A stretch of DNA of 64,000 nucleotides from CAZKNJ01 sp964554185 (GTDB lineage Bacteria; 4484-113), in NCBI GenBank assembly GCA_964554185.1, contig CAZKNJ010000002.1, forward strand, positions 1 through 64,000. The letters are read 5' to 3'. Of this stretch, positions 30,123 to 38,447 are shown piece after piece (the first letter of the stretch is position 1; every line of letters starts with the position of its first letter). Below the pieces are notes generated by a model. That model was not told where the DNA came from. It did no database searches and saw only the letters and a list, made by a program, of their open reading frames with translations. Made by a program: the position numbers and the translations under genes.

Positions 30123-32573
30123 ATGTTGCTCGCCGGTTGCGAAGATCTGGAATTTGCGCGGGTACTGGCACAGGCCGCCGGCCACTGCCAGTCCCCCGCC
30201 GGCCGCAGCCGTCTGGCGTCCGCTACTCCGCAGTCGTCGCCGGAACAGGTGAACGCGCTGCTGGAAGAAACCGGTGAAGGAGCATCGCTGCTGCGCGTGA
30301 TTGCCGAAAGCTCCGAGCCCACGAGCCTAAGCTCGCTGCCGGAGAGCCTGAGCTTCCTCGGCGCCTTCGCCGAAGGGCTCATGCCCGAGAAGGAGGATCT
30401 GAAGGCGCTGGGCGATTTCTTGCGAACAGATGTCGCGGTGCGCAAGCTGGCCGAGCGTGTGCCCTCCAGCCGCTTTCCCCGCATCACAGCGCTGCTCAGC
30501 GGATTGGCGGACTTGAGCGGCCTTGCGCGCGGCTTTGTTCGGAAGTTCACCGAGGAAGGCGAAGTGCGCGACAACGCCTCCACCGAACTCAAGAGCATCC
30601 GGCGCGAACTCGCCAAGCTGCAGACTTCGGTGGAAGACCGTATCCGCGGTCTGATTCGCCACCGCCTGCCGGCGGTCGCCGAGGAAGCGCACCTGTCCAT
30701 CCGCAACAACCGCCTAACAGTGAACCTGCCCGCAGCTTACATCTCGCAGATGAAAGGGCTGGTGGTGGACTACAGCTCCACACGCGCCAGCGTGTACGTG
30801 GAGCCGGACGAAGTGGTGCCGATGAACAACGAGCGCCAGAAGCTCTTCCTGGAGGAGGAAGCGGAGATCAGGCGCATCATTCTGGAGTACGCCCGCGAAG
30901 TCCTTGCTCAGCGCCCGGCGATTCTCGGCAACTACGAAGTGATGGCCGCCTTGGACGTAATCCTCGGCCGGGCGCGCTACAGCGTCGCCATCGGCGGGGT
31001 GCGGCCCGCCCTTACTGCGGATGGTAGCCTGCGGCTGGTTGACGCCCGCCACCCGTTGATGCTGAACAACTTCATACCGGAGAGCTTCGGGCTCAGCGCT
31101 GAGCGCATAGCGGTTATCAGCGGCGTAAACGCCGGTGGCAAGAGCGTTCTGCTCAAGATGATAGGTCTGTTGGTGCTGATGGCGGCGGTGGGGCTGTACA
31201 TCCCGGCGGAGGACGACACCGAGATCGGTGTCTTTGACGCCCTGCACGTCAACATCGGCGATGAGCAAAGCGTCCTCAACAACTTGTCCACGTTCACTGC
31301 ACATGTCGGCTTCCTGCGCGAGATGCTGGCGGACCTGGCTGCCAGGCCGGCTGGCGAGACCCGCACGCTTGTTCTGATAGACGAGCTGGGAACCGGCACC
31401 GATCCCAATGAAGGCGCGGCTCTGGGCTACGCCCTGCTGGAGCGGCTGCGCGAACTTCCGGCGCGGGTCGTGGTCACCACCCACTACGATCTCATCAAGA
31501 CCATCGGCGAGAAGTACCCGGAGTGCAAGAACGTCAGCATGGCCTTTGACGAGACCGGCCTGCGCCCGACCTACCGCGTGCTGGACGGCATCCCCGGCAA
31601 GAGCTTCGCCTTTGACATCGCGGCAGGCCAGGGGCTGGACCGCGGCATCCTGCTCCGGGCACGCGAGATGACCGAGAAGCGCGAGGAGCAATTCGCCGAG
31701 GTGGTGCGCAGCCTGCGGAACAAGCAAGACAGCTTGGACGCGGAGCTGCGGCAGGCGGCAAGCGAAAGAGTGCAGCTGGAAGGCAAGCTGCGCGAGGCCG
31801 AGGCTGAGCGGCAGTCGCTGCGTGAGCGCGAAGCCGAGCTCAAGCGCCGCATCGCCGAGCTTAAGCGCGAGTTTGAACTGCGGCTGGACGAGTTTATGGC
31901 TGGCGCCAAGCGCAGGTTGCGCGACAAGCTCAAGACCGGCCGTGGACGCAGTGGGCTGGAAGTCTCTTCGGAGTACTCCGCCGAGGTGCAGGTGAAAAAG
32001 GAAAGCGCGCTGGCCGACCTGGAACGCCGGCTTGGCCTACAGCCGCTTGAGCGCGCGGCTCCGTCCTTGCTGCGTGTCGGCCAGATACTGGATCTCAAGG
32101 CCCTGGGGCTCACCGGCGAAGTCGCCGCGGTTGACGAGGAGCGCCGGCGCGTGGAGCTGGTGGTGAAGGGCAAGAAGATGATTCTTGACTGGGACAAGGT
32201 GGACGAGCTGCTCCAGCCTCAACTCGCCCCGTCGGGCGCGAAGCACCTGCGGATGTCCCGTGCCGAGCGCATGCGGCTGCAAGCGCTGGGTGCCGAGCTG
32301 GACGCGGAAAACACCGGCGAGCTGTTCAACACCGCCCAGCAGCTTGACCTGCACGGCCACACCAAAGATGAGGCGCTGCCCAAACTGGAGAAGTTCATCT
32401 CCGACGCGCTGCTGAACAACTTCGAGTCGGTGATGATTATGCACGGCATCGGCACCGGCGCCCTGCGCAGCTTCATCCTTGAGTGGCTGAGCAAGTGCAA
32501 AGAGGTCGCCAGCTTCCGCGAAGCCCTGCCCGCCGAGGGCGGCAAGGGCATCACGATAGCGGTGCTGAAGTAG
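30123..32573 (+). CDS. mutS2: Endonuclease MutS2
   Basis: The 816-residue protein fits MutS2. The N-terminal core and clamp regions are followed by the ATPase with Walker A GVNAGGKSV, Walker B LVLIDELGTGTDP and the HTHYDLIK-like TTHYDLIKT. A coiled coil of about 100 charged residues (MTEKREEQFAEVVRSLRNKQ onward) leads to a C-terminal Smr nuclease domain (QQLDLHGHTKDEALPKLEKF, MIMHGIGTGALRSF). MutS2 suppresses recombination and, in some bacteria, rescues collided ribosomes. Compared with usual members, the first part is slightly shifted (MLLAGCEDLEF). TATCCT 7 nt before the ATG hints at a leaderless mRNA. Mismatch-repair MutS is separate, at 58301. Confidence 0.93.
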   Translation: MLLAGCEDLEFARVLAQAAGHCQSPAGRSRLASATPQSSPEQVNALLEETGEGASLLRVIAESSEPTSLSSLPESLSFLGAFAEGLMPEKEDLKALGDFLRTDVAVRKLAERVPSSRFPRITALLSGLADLSGLARGFVRKFTEEGEVRDNASTELKSIRRELAKLQTSVEDRIRGLIRHRLPAVAEEAHLSIRNNRLTVNLPAAYISQMKGLVVDYSSTRASVYVEPDEVVPMNNERQKLFLEEEAEIRRIILEYAREVLAQRPAILGNYEVMAALDVILGRARYSVAIGGVRPALTADGSLRLVDARHPLMLNNFIPESFGLSAERIAVISGVNAGGKSVLLKMIGLLVLMAAVGLYIPAEDDTEIGVFDALHVNIGDEQSVLNNLSTFTAHVGFLREMLADLAARPAGETRTLVLIDELGTGTDPNEGAALGYALLERLRELPARVVVTTHYDLIKTIGEKYPECKNVSMAFDETGLRPTYRVLDGIPGKSFAFDIAAGQGLDRGILLRAREMTEKREEQFAEVVRSLRNKQDSLDAELRQAASERVQLEGKLREAEAERQSLREREAELKRRIAELKREFELRLDEFMAGAKRRLRDKLKTGRGRSGLEVSSEYSAEVQVKKESALADLERRLGLQPLERAAPSLLRVGQILDLKALGLTGEVAAVDEERRRVELVVKGKKMILDWDKVDELLQPQLAPSGAKHLRMSRAERMRLQALGAELDAENTGELFNTAQQLDLHGHTKDEALPKLEKFISDALLNNFESVMIMHGIGTGALRSFILEWLSKCKEVASFREALPAEGGKGITIAVLK

Positions 32574-32620
32574 ATCATGCACCCAATTCGCAGCGTTCTG
32601 CGCAGATTGCGCTAGCCTGT

Positions 32621-32666
32621 GGTATCACAATATGATACCATAATGTGGTATCATAAAGTGGTATCA
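32621..32666. promoter_or_regulatory. Four-site operator array ahead of the MazEF-like pair
   Basis: The seven-base word GGTATCA occurs at 32621-32627, inverted at 32633-32639, and again direct at 32647-32653 and 32660-32666, spaced about one helical turn apart. It ends 15 nt before the antitoxin ATG, and the ribosome site GAGGTGAGA follows directly. Such arrays are typical of ribbon-helix-helix antitoxin autoregulation. Confidence 0.7.
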
Positions 32667-32681
32667 CTACGAGGTGAGAAT

Positions 32682-32939
32682 ATGGCGCCATTACAACAAA
32701 GAGTATGTTTGACCGCCCGCCTGCCGGCCGATCTGGTGGAGAAAGCCCGGGAGCTGGCGGACACCCGCAGCACTTCACTCAACCAGCTTATCCAGGAAGC
32801 CCTGCGCAAGGAGATTGCCGCCTATCGCCTGGAGCTGGCGCGCGAAGGCTATGAGTATTATGCGAAGGAAGATGCGGCCGAGGCGGAAGAGGGCATGGAC
32901 GACTGGATTGAGATCGTGGAGAGCGACGGTGGCTATTGA
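32682..32939 (+). CDS. Ribbon-helix-helix antitoxin
   Basis: From the ATG at 32682, with GAGGTGAGA just before it, the protein has 85 residues. It starts with a ribbon-helix-helix fold (RVCLTARLPADLVEKARELADTRSTSLNQLIQEALRKEI) that binds DNA as a dimer. An acidic C-terminal tail (AEAEEGMDDWIEIVESDGGY) would wrap the toxin. An upstream GTG at 32619 would translate the operator itself and is rejected. The 3' end overlaps the toxin start by 11 nt. Confidence 0.85.
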   Translation: MAPLQQRVCLTARLPADLVEKARELADTRSTSLNQLIQEALRKEIAAYRLELAREGYEYYAKEDAAEAEEGMDDWIEIVESDGGY

Positions 32940-33285
32940 TCTGGCGCGGCTGAGACTGGGCTCGGTCGTTCTCGCCGACTTGGGCTACACTCGTGGGCGA
33001 GAGATCGGTAAGCGCCGTCCTTGCGTGGTTCACCAGCGCGTAACTCTTCACACAAGCACAGTGACGATAGTACCTCTCACCTCGGCGCGTCCTCTGAATG
33101 GCTACCCCTATTTGGCTTTTCTGCCCGAAGGAACGGCGGGGCTGCCCCGAGATTCATGGGCGAAATGCAATCAGGTCAGAACGGTCTCGGTTGGGCGGCT
33201 GCTGCGGCATCTCGGCGACCTGACGTCTGACGAACTCCGGCCGGTTACCGATGCGCTGCTGTTTCACCTTAGCGTGCTTGACTAG
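32929..33285 (+). CDS. MazF/PemK-like endoribonuclease toxin
   Basis: The start is GTG at 32929 inside the antitoxin end, giving 118 residues. LRLGSVVLADLGYTRGREIGKRRPCVVHQ is the MazF beginning, in which the conserved G-K/R-R-P of strand 2 holds the catalytic Arg. STVTIVPLTSARP follows, with the catalytic Ser/Thr region, then WAKCNQVRTVSVGRL. It should cut mRNA at specific short sequences when freed from its antitoxin. It is convergent with pyrE, whose stop is adjacent (1 bp). Confidence 0.82.
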   Translation: MAIDLARLRLGSVVLADLGYTRGREIGKRRPCVVHQRVTLHTSTVTIVPLTSARPLNGYPYLAFLPEGTAGLPRDSWAKCNQVRTVSVGRLLRHLGDLTSDELRPVTDALLFHLSVLD

Positions 33286-33816
33286 CTAAAACCCCAAGTC
33301 TTCACGCGTGAACAGCGCATTGAAGGGCAAGCCGGCCTCGGCGAAGGCCTCACGGCCGCCCTGGTTGCGGTCCAGCACCGCGATAACGCCGACAATCTGC
33401 AGGCCCATCTCTGCGCGCAACTGCTTGATCATCTCCACCGCCTGGCCGCCGGTGGTCACCACATCCTCCACCATCAGAATGCGGTCGGTGGGCTCGTACA
33501 TTCCCTCAACAACCTTGGCGGTGCCGTGCCCTTTCGCGGCCTTGCGCACGAACACGCAGGGGATATCGGTCTCCAGCGACAGCGCCGTGGTCACCGGGAT
33601 GCCCCCCAGCTCCACGCCCGCCAGCCGTGTCGTGTCGTCCGGCACCATCCGCGCCATGTGGTGCGCCACACTGCGGAGAATGGACGGGATGCCCTCAAAG
33701 AGGTACTTATCCAGGTAATATTTGCTGCGCTGGCCGCTACGGAGCAAGAAGTCGCCCTCCAGCAGCGCCACGTCCTTGATTTTCGCGATGAGGTCGGCTC
33801 TCTTGTAGTATTTCAT
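33286..33816 (-). CDS. pyrE: Orotate phosphoribosyltransferase
   Basis: This 176-residue protein has the PRPP-binding motif MVEDVVTTGGQAV and the catalytic-loop region FVRKAAKGHGTAKVVEG, with KYYLDKYLFEG near the N-terminus. It attaches ribose phosphate to orotate in UMP synthesis. The length is short but within range for bacterial PyrE. The longer frame starting at 33870 lies upstream of the perfect TATAAT (33834-33829), so the start is ATG 33816, 12 nt after the box. It is divergent from amrS, and the two promoters face away from each other. Confidence 0.9.
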   Translation of the reverse strand: MKYYKRADLIAKIKDVALLEGDFLLRSGQRSKYYLDKYLFEGIPSILRSVAHHMARMVPDDTTRLAGVELGGIPVTTALSLETDIPCVFVRKAAKGHGTAKVVEGMYEPTDRILMVEDVVTTGGQAVEMIKQLRAEMGLQIVGVIAVLDRNQGGREAFAEAGLPFNALFTREDLGF

Positions 33817-33871
33817 TTGCCCGCGGCGATTATAACAGAATCCGCGCCCCCTGTTACAATGGGAATCCACG

Positions 33872-34927
33872 ATGCTCAGCGCATGGCTACAGCAAGCCGC
33901 TTCGCCGGCCCGTTACTGGGAGCCCATGGAGCCGCACGGGAACGCGGCGCGCGTGCGCTGCCAACTATGCCCGCGCGCCTGCATCATTGAGGAAGAAGGC
34001 TTCGGCTACTGCGGCGTACGCGGCGTGCTGGACGGCGGGCTGAAAACCTTCATCTACGGCCGCCCCAGCTCCATCGCGGTTGACCCCATCGAGAAGAAAC
34101 CGCTGTACCACTTCCATCCCGGCAGTCTGGTGCTTTCGCTTGGCACCGTGGGATGCAACTTCCGCTGCAAGCATTGCCAGAACTGGAGCATCTCCATGGT
34201 GGACGCGGCGGACGCCGGCGGCATCCTCTCACAGCGGCCCATCCAGCCGGAAGAGCTGGTAGAAATGTGCCGGCGCGAGGGGGCCGAGGGCATCTCCTTC
34301 ACCTACAACGAGCCGACCATCTGGATTGAGTACGTGCTGGATACTTTCCGGCGGTTCAAGAAGGAAACAAGCTTCTACACCTCGCTCGTGACCAATGGTT
34401 TCATCAGCCCCGAGCCGCTGGCGGACCTGCTGGCGGTAACCGATGCATACCGCGTTGACCTCAAGACGATAGACCCGGGCAATCTGAAGAAGTTCGCCGA
34501 CTACAACCAGCCGGAGAAGGTGCTTGAGTCCATTGCCGCGGCGGCGCAGCGCGGCGTGCACCTGGAGATAGTGACGAATGTCGTTACCGGCTGGAACGAC
34601 CGCGCAGAAGAGCTGGCGGAGATGGCCAAGCGCTTGAAGGAAATCGCCCCGCTGGATACGCCCTGGCACTTCACCCGCTACTTCCCCCAGCAGGGCTACT
34701 CCGCCCCGCCCACGCCGATGGCGAAGCTGGAGCTGGCGGTGCGGCTGGCGCGAGAGCAAGGATTCAGGTTCGTGTACCTGGGGAACGTGCGCGAAGAGAA
34801 CTCCGATACAATCTGCCCCGAGTGCGGACGCAAGCTAATTGAGCGCAGGGGCTACAGCGCGCGCGCATTGGTGTCCAAGCCGGTGTGCCCTGATTGCGGG
34901 GCCAGGCTGCCTTCTATCGTCCTCTAG
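33872..34927 (+). CDS. amrS: AmmeMemoRadiSam system radical SAM enzyme
   Basis: The 351-residue protein has the radical SAM motif GCNFRCKHCQN (C-x3-C-x2-C) near residue 95. The N-terminal RCQLCPRACIIEEEGFGYCGVR contains extra cysteines, and a C-terminal CPECG...CPDCG zinc ribbon is present. These are hallmarks of the AmrS family, formerly called pyruvate-formate-lyase activase-like. The usual partners Memo and AMMECR1 are not in the window. The reaction is not established, but family members modify proteins or tRNA-related substrates. TACAAT ends 11 nt before the ATG, so the mRNA is probably nearly leaderless. Confidence 0.85.
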   Translation: MLSAWLQQAASPARYWEPMEPHGNAARVRCQLCPRACIIEEEGFGYCGVRGVLDGGLKTFIYGRPSSIAVDPIEKKPLYHFHPGSLVLSLGTVGCNFRCKHCQNWSISMVDAADAGGILSQRPIQPEELVEMCRREGAEGISFTYNEPTIWIEYVLDTFRRFKKETSFYTSLVTNGFISPEPLADLLAVTDAYRVDLKTIDPGNLKKFADYNQPEKVLESIAAAAQRGVHLEIVTNVVTGWNDRAEELAEMAKRLKEIAPLDTPWHFTRYFPQQGYSAPPTPMAKLELAVRLAREQGFRFVYLGNVREENSDTICPECGRKLIERRGYSARALVSKPVCPDCGARLPSIVL

Positions 34928-34944
34928 CGGCGGGGCAAGGCGCG

Positions 34945-36021
34945 CTAGATGTAATACTGCAGCGTGTCCTCCGGGTGGTTGCCCACAACCACCTCAAACT
35001 CCTGGTAACGGTCGCGGCGGATGACGCCGAAGATCATCAAGTCTCCTTCCTTGGAGTTGTAGACCAGATCTTCAAACTGCCCGATGGACTTGAGCAGCTC
35101 GCCGTTAATCTTCACCACGAAGTCTTGGTAGCGCAGGCCGGCGTCGTAGGCGGGGCTGCCTTCCCACACTTTGTAGATGAGCATTCCTACATCCCAGTAC
35201 TCGTCGGGAAGGTTCATGTACATCTTCAGGTCGTCGCTCATTTCGCGGATACGTCCCTGGAAGTTCTGTGACCCGGCGTAAGGCATTATGCCGACCCATG
35301 GGCGGAACGCAGGCTCCTCTGTATCTATCAGCTCGTCGGTCACGCGTTTCACCAGGTCCGCCGGCATAAAGAACGTGACGTTCTGCATTGATCCGCCGCC
35401 ACCGTAAACCGCCTGCATCCCGATAACTTCTCCCGCAGCGTTGAACAGCGGGCTGCCTTCGTTGCCGGTGTTAACCACGACATCGGTCTGAATCATGCCC
35501 GGCACAATCTGCCCGGAAGGCAGGCGGACATTGCGGATGGCGGATACGATGCCGTAGGACAGCGTATGGCCGTAACCGCCGGCGGAGCCCAGCACCACCA
35601 CCGACTCGCCCTGCATAATTCTCTTGGGGTCGCCGAACTTCACCGACTTAAGGTCCGCCGGGGGATTCTTTATCTTTAGCAGGCCAATACCGTAGCCCTT
35701 GTCCTGCACTATCGGCACCGCCTCATACTTGCGGCCGTCCGCCAGCGTAACCTCCATCGCCTCCACATCGTCCAGCGCGCCTTCAGCCGTAATGATGTAG
35801 CCCTGCTTGGAGACAATGGTCCCGGTGTTGTAGCTCTGGAGGATGCGCTGTTGACGCGAAGTGAAAGAAACGGAGGCGAAGCTGATGCGCACGCCCTCAA
35901 TAGTCACGACGTACGGCTTGACCTTCTCGGCAACTTCAGCCGCCATGAAATCGGCGAACGCGGAAGTAGCAAACACCACCGCAATCGCCAATGCGGTAAA
36001 TACAACCTTTGCGAGTTTCAT
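34945..36021 (-). CDS. HtrA-like protein without the catalytic triad (pseudoprotease A)
   Basis: The 358-residue protein has a signal peptide ending SAFADF, a trypsin-like HtrA domain and a C-terminal PDZ domain (SPAYDAGLRYQDFVVKINGELL). All three catalytic positions are changed compared with the neighbour at 36050-37216: the histidine site reads YIITAEGAL (Gly81), the aspartate site KGYGIGLL (Gly111), and the serine site GNEGSPLFN (Glu188). It cannot be an ordinary serine protease. It is the last gene in a three-paralogue HtrA run. It may scaffold or regulate the active paralogue, or bind peptides. Confidence 0.85.
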   Translation of the reverse strand: MKLAKVVFTALAIAVVFATSAFADFMAAEVAEKVKPYVVTIEGVRISFASVSFTSRQQRILQSYNTGTIVSKQGYIITAEGALDDVEAMEVTLADGRKYEAVPIVQDKGYGIGLLKIKNPPADLKSVKFGDPKRIMQGESVVVLGSAGGYGHTLSYGIVSAIRNVRLPSGQIVPGMIQTDVVVNTGNEGSPLFNAAGEVIGMQAVYGGGGSMQNVTFFMPADLVKRVTDELIDTEEPAFRPWVGIMPYAGSQNFQGRIREMSDDLKMYMNLPDEYWDVGMLIYKVWEGSPAYDAGLRYQDFVVKINGELLKSIGQFEDLVYNSKEGDLMIFGVIRRDRYQEFEVVVGNHPEDTLQYYI

Positions 36022-36049
36022 ATTTGCTCCTTTTCCCCCTGTCAGCCGC

Positions 36050-37216
36050 CTACACGGAAAAATTATGGATGTAGGGAGGCTTGGGCACCGCGGTCAGGCG
36101 CACCGTGAACACTTTGTTGCCGCGCTTGACCTCAAAGCGGTACTCCTGGCCGATTTCACCGGTAAGCACACCTATCCGGAAATCCTCCGGTATGGGCGGC
36201 TCTCCGCCGTTCACCGACACTACCTCATCACCTATGCGCAGCCCTGCGACCGCCGCGGGAGAGTCGGGTTCAACCCCGTACACGTGCAGCCCCGGCTGGC
36301 GCATCCGCTCCTTGAACTCGGTATAGGCCTCGGCCTCCTGGATGTTCGGCGGGAAGATGCAGTGCATGCCGAGCCACGGAATATCGTGGCGCTTATGTTC
36401 CAGCACCTCCACCACGAAGTTCTTGGCGAAGTTGATGGGCACGGCAGCGTTGGTCTGCTGTGAAAGCTGCCAGGCGCCGCCCCAGGAGTTAATGCCGATT
36501 ACTTCACCATGGCGGTTGAACAGCGGGCCGCCGGAGTTGCCCCCGTTGATGGGCACCTGCATGTTGAATACATAGGGCAGGTTCTGCGCGTAGGTCAGCC
36601 CCATGGGTCTACCGCGGAAGTTCCAGTACACCTCAAAGCTCAGGTCGGTGTCGCGGCCCGTGACCACCCGCATTGTGGCGGTCTGCCGCAGGCCCCAGAA
36701 CTCAAACGGGTTGCTGCGGTCAATGGCAATGCCCTCCTCCGCGCCGGGGCTGCCCATGGCCAGCGCCAGATCGCCTGATTGCACCTTTTCCGAGTCGCCC
36801 AGCGTCACCGGGTAGAGCTTGTCCGGGTCGTAATCGTCTAGCTGGAGCAGCGCCACGTCGTAGTAAGGAGCGGAAGCGATACGCGTCGCCCGGGCCTTGG
36901 AGCCGTCCCAGAAGATAATCTGGGCGGCCGACGCCGCTCCTGCGACATGGTGGTTGGTGATGATGTGCCCCTGCTTATCAATCACGAAGCCCGAGCCCAG
37001 CGACTGCAGCTCCGCCGCCATGATGTTACTGATGTCAATGGGATGGACGACCACCACGCCGCGCTTGACCTTCTCAATCAGCTCCGGCACATTCACCGGC
37101 GTCTCGCGCATTATCGTCAACGCTTCGTCTCCGCTGAGCATTTCCTGGGCGATTGCAGCGTAAGAGAGAAACGCCGAAACAACTAGCAGCACAATCAGCA
37201 GGCGAGATGTTCTCAT
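36050..37216 (-). CDS. HtrA/DegQ-like serine protease with intact triad
   Basis: The 388-residue protein has a signal peptide, a trypsin-like domain with His90 (IITNHHVAG), Asp120 (YYDVALL) and Ser228 (GGNSGGPLFN), and one C-terminal PDZ domain (SPAAVAGLRIGDEVVSVNGG). The catalytic set is complete, so it should be an active periplasmic quality-control protease. It is sandwiched between two homologues that have lost the triad, 28 bp and 42 bp away. All read in one direction downstream of proS, so they are probably co-transcribed. Confidence 0.9.
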   Translation of the reverse strand: MRTSRLLIVLLVVSAFLSYAAIAQEMLSGDEALTIMRETPVNVPELIEKVKRGVVVVHPIDISNIMAAELQSLGSGFVIDKQGHIITNHHVAGAASAAQIIFWDGSKARATRIASAPYYDVALLQLDDYDPDKLYPVTLGDSEKVQSGDLALAMGSPGAEEGIAIDRSNPFEFWGLRQTATMRVVTGRDTDLSFEVYWNFRGRPMGLTYAQNLPYVFNMQVPINGGNSGGPLFNRHGEVIGINSWGGAWQLSQQTNAAVPINFAKNFVVEVLEHKRHDIPWLGMHCIFPPNIQEAEAYTEFKERMRQPGLHVYGVEPDSPAAVAGLRIGDEVVSVNGGEPPIPEDFRIGVLTGEIGQEYRFEVKRGNKVFTVRLTAVPKPPYIHNFSV

Positions 37217-37258
37217 AATTGCCGTACCTCCGAAACCGTGGCTACCGGGCTGACAGCC

Positions 37259-38425
37259 TTAGTGGCCGTGAGGGCTTGCCATGCCGCCGCCGCCACCGTC
37301 ATCGTCCTCTTCAGGTTTCTCCAGCACCTGAACCACAGTATCAAACACATCTCCCCCGGTTGAGCCGGCGACATCGCTGACGCCGGGGGTGAATCTCCAG
37401 TAGCTCACCGCGACCACCTGGCCGATATCCACGCGCCGCCAGAACGACGAGTAGTCAAACTGGTAGACAATCGGGTTGCCGTCCAGCGCGACGATAACAT
37501 CGCCGGCTTTGAGGCCCGCCAGTTCCGCGGGGCTGCCGGGATCAATGTAGGTGATGAATATGCCGGCGCCGATGCGCGGCGGCACCTGGTTCAACGCCCG
37601 TATCTGGTCGGTCATGAAGAGCGGCTCGGCGCCAAACCACGGGGTCTTGGCCTCGCCGGCGATAATGCGGTCCGCCACCCGGGCCAGATCGTTCACCGGT
37701 ACCGCCAAGTTGATGTTTGACTGGTAGAAGTCCATCACGGTGCCGTAGACAATGCCGATGACCTCGCCGCGCACATTGGACAGTGGGCCGCCCATCATCG
37801 CCAACTGGTAGGCCGCGTCAAACTGGATGTACTGCTCGGTGGGCTCGTCCACGCTGGGAATCTCCTTGCGGATGGCGGAGAGCACGCCCACCGTGGAGAG
37901 GTAGTCGCGGCCCTGCTCACCGTAGCCGAGGATGGACACCGGCTCGCCCAGGCGCAGCATATCAGAGTTTCCGAGCTGGGCCGGCACCGGCTGGTAATCG
38001 TGCCCCCAGTCCACCTCCAGCACCGCCGTCTTGAACACATCATCGTCGTCCACCAGCTTGGCGGAGAACGTCTTGCCGTCGTAGGTGATGACGCGTATGT
38101 ACTCGGCGTCCGTGAGCAGGAACGGCGCCGTTATCACGTACTTCGGGTCCTTGTAGATGAAGCCGCTGCCATAGAGCCCGTAAAGCGGCCGCGCGCCCCG
38201 GAGGTAGCTCCAGATGGCGTAATCTTCATCGATTCGCGGCTTGTCAAACCGCGTTTCGATGAAGACAACCGACGGCTTCAGTATCCGGGCGGCCACATCA
38301 GCCGCGTAGTTGAGCTGCCAGCCGGTGGCGACATCGTCCTGCGCCAGCGATGGAATCGCCGCCAGCGCTACCGCACAGGCAACCAGTAAACCGCAAAGCC
38401 ACGTCGCACGCGCATGTGGCCACAT
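37259..38425 (-). CDS. HtrA-like protein without the catalytic triad (pseudoprotease B)
   Basis: From the ATG at 38425, with GAGGTGAAG before it, the protein has 388 residues. It has a signal peptide ending LAQDD, an HtrA protease fold and a PDZ domain (SPAELAGLKAGDVIVALDGN), ending in a glycine-rich tail. The triad is lost: YVITAPFLL has Phe102 in place of the catalytic His, VFKTAVLEV has Lys132 in place of Asp, and MMGGPLSN has Met211 in place of Ser. A longer frame from 38503 would overlap proS and is rejected. It is 22 bp from proS and is first of the trio. Confidence 0.85.
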   Translation of the reverse strand: MWPHARATWLCGLLVACAVALAAIPSLAQDDVATGWQLNYAADVAARILKPSVVFIETRFDKPRIDEDYAIWSYLRGARPLYGLYGSGFIYKDPKYVITAPFLLTDAEYIRVITYDGKTFSAKLVDDDDVFKTAVLEVDWGHDYQPVPAQLGNSDMLRLGEPVSILGYGEQGRDYLSTVGVLSAIRKEIPSVDEPTEQYIQFDAAYQLAMMGGPLSNVRGEVIGIVYGTVMDFYQSNINLAVPVNDLARVADRIIAGEAKTPWFGAEPLFMTDQIRALNQVPPRIGAGIFITYIDPGSPAELAGLKAGDVIVALDGNPIVYQFDYSSFWRRVDIGQVVAVSYWRFTPGVSDVAGSTGGDVFDTVVQVLEKPEEDDDGGGGGMASPHGH

Positions 38426-38447
38426 AGCCTTCACCTCATGTGTTGCT

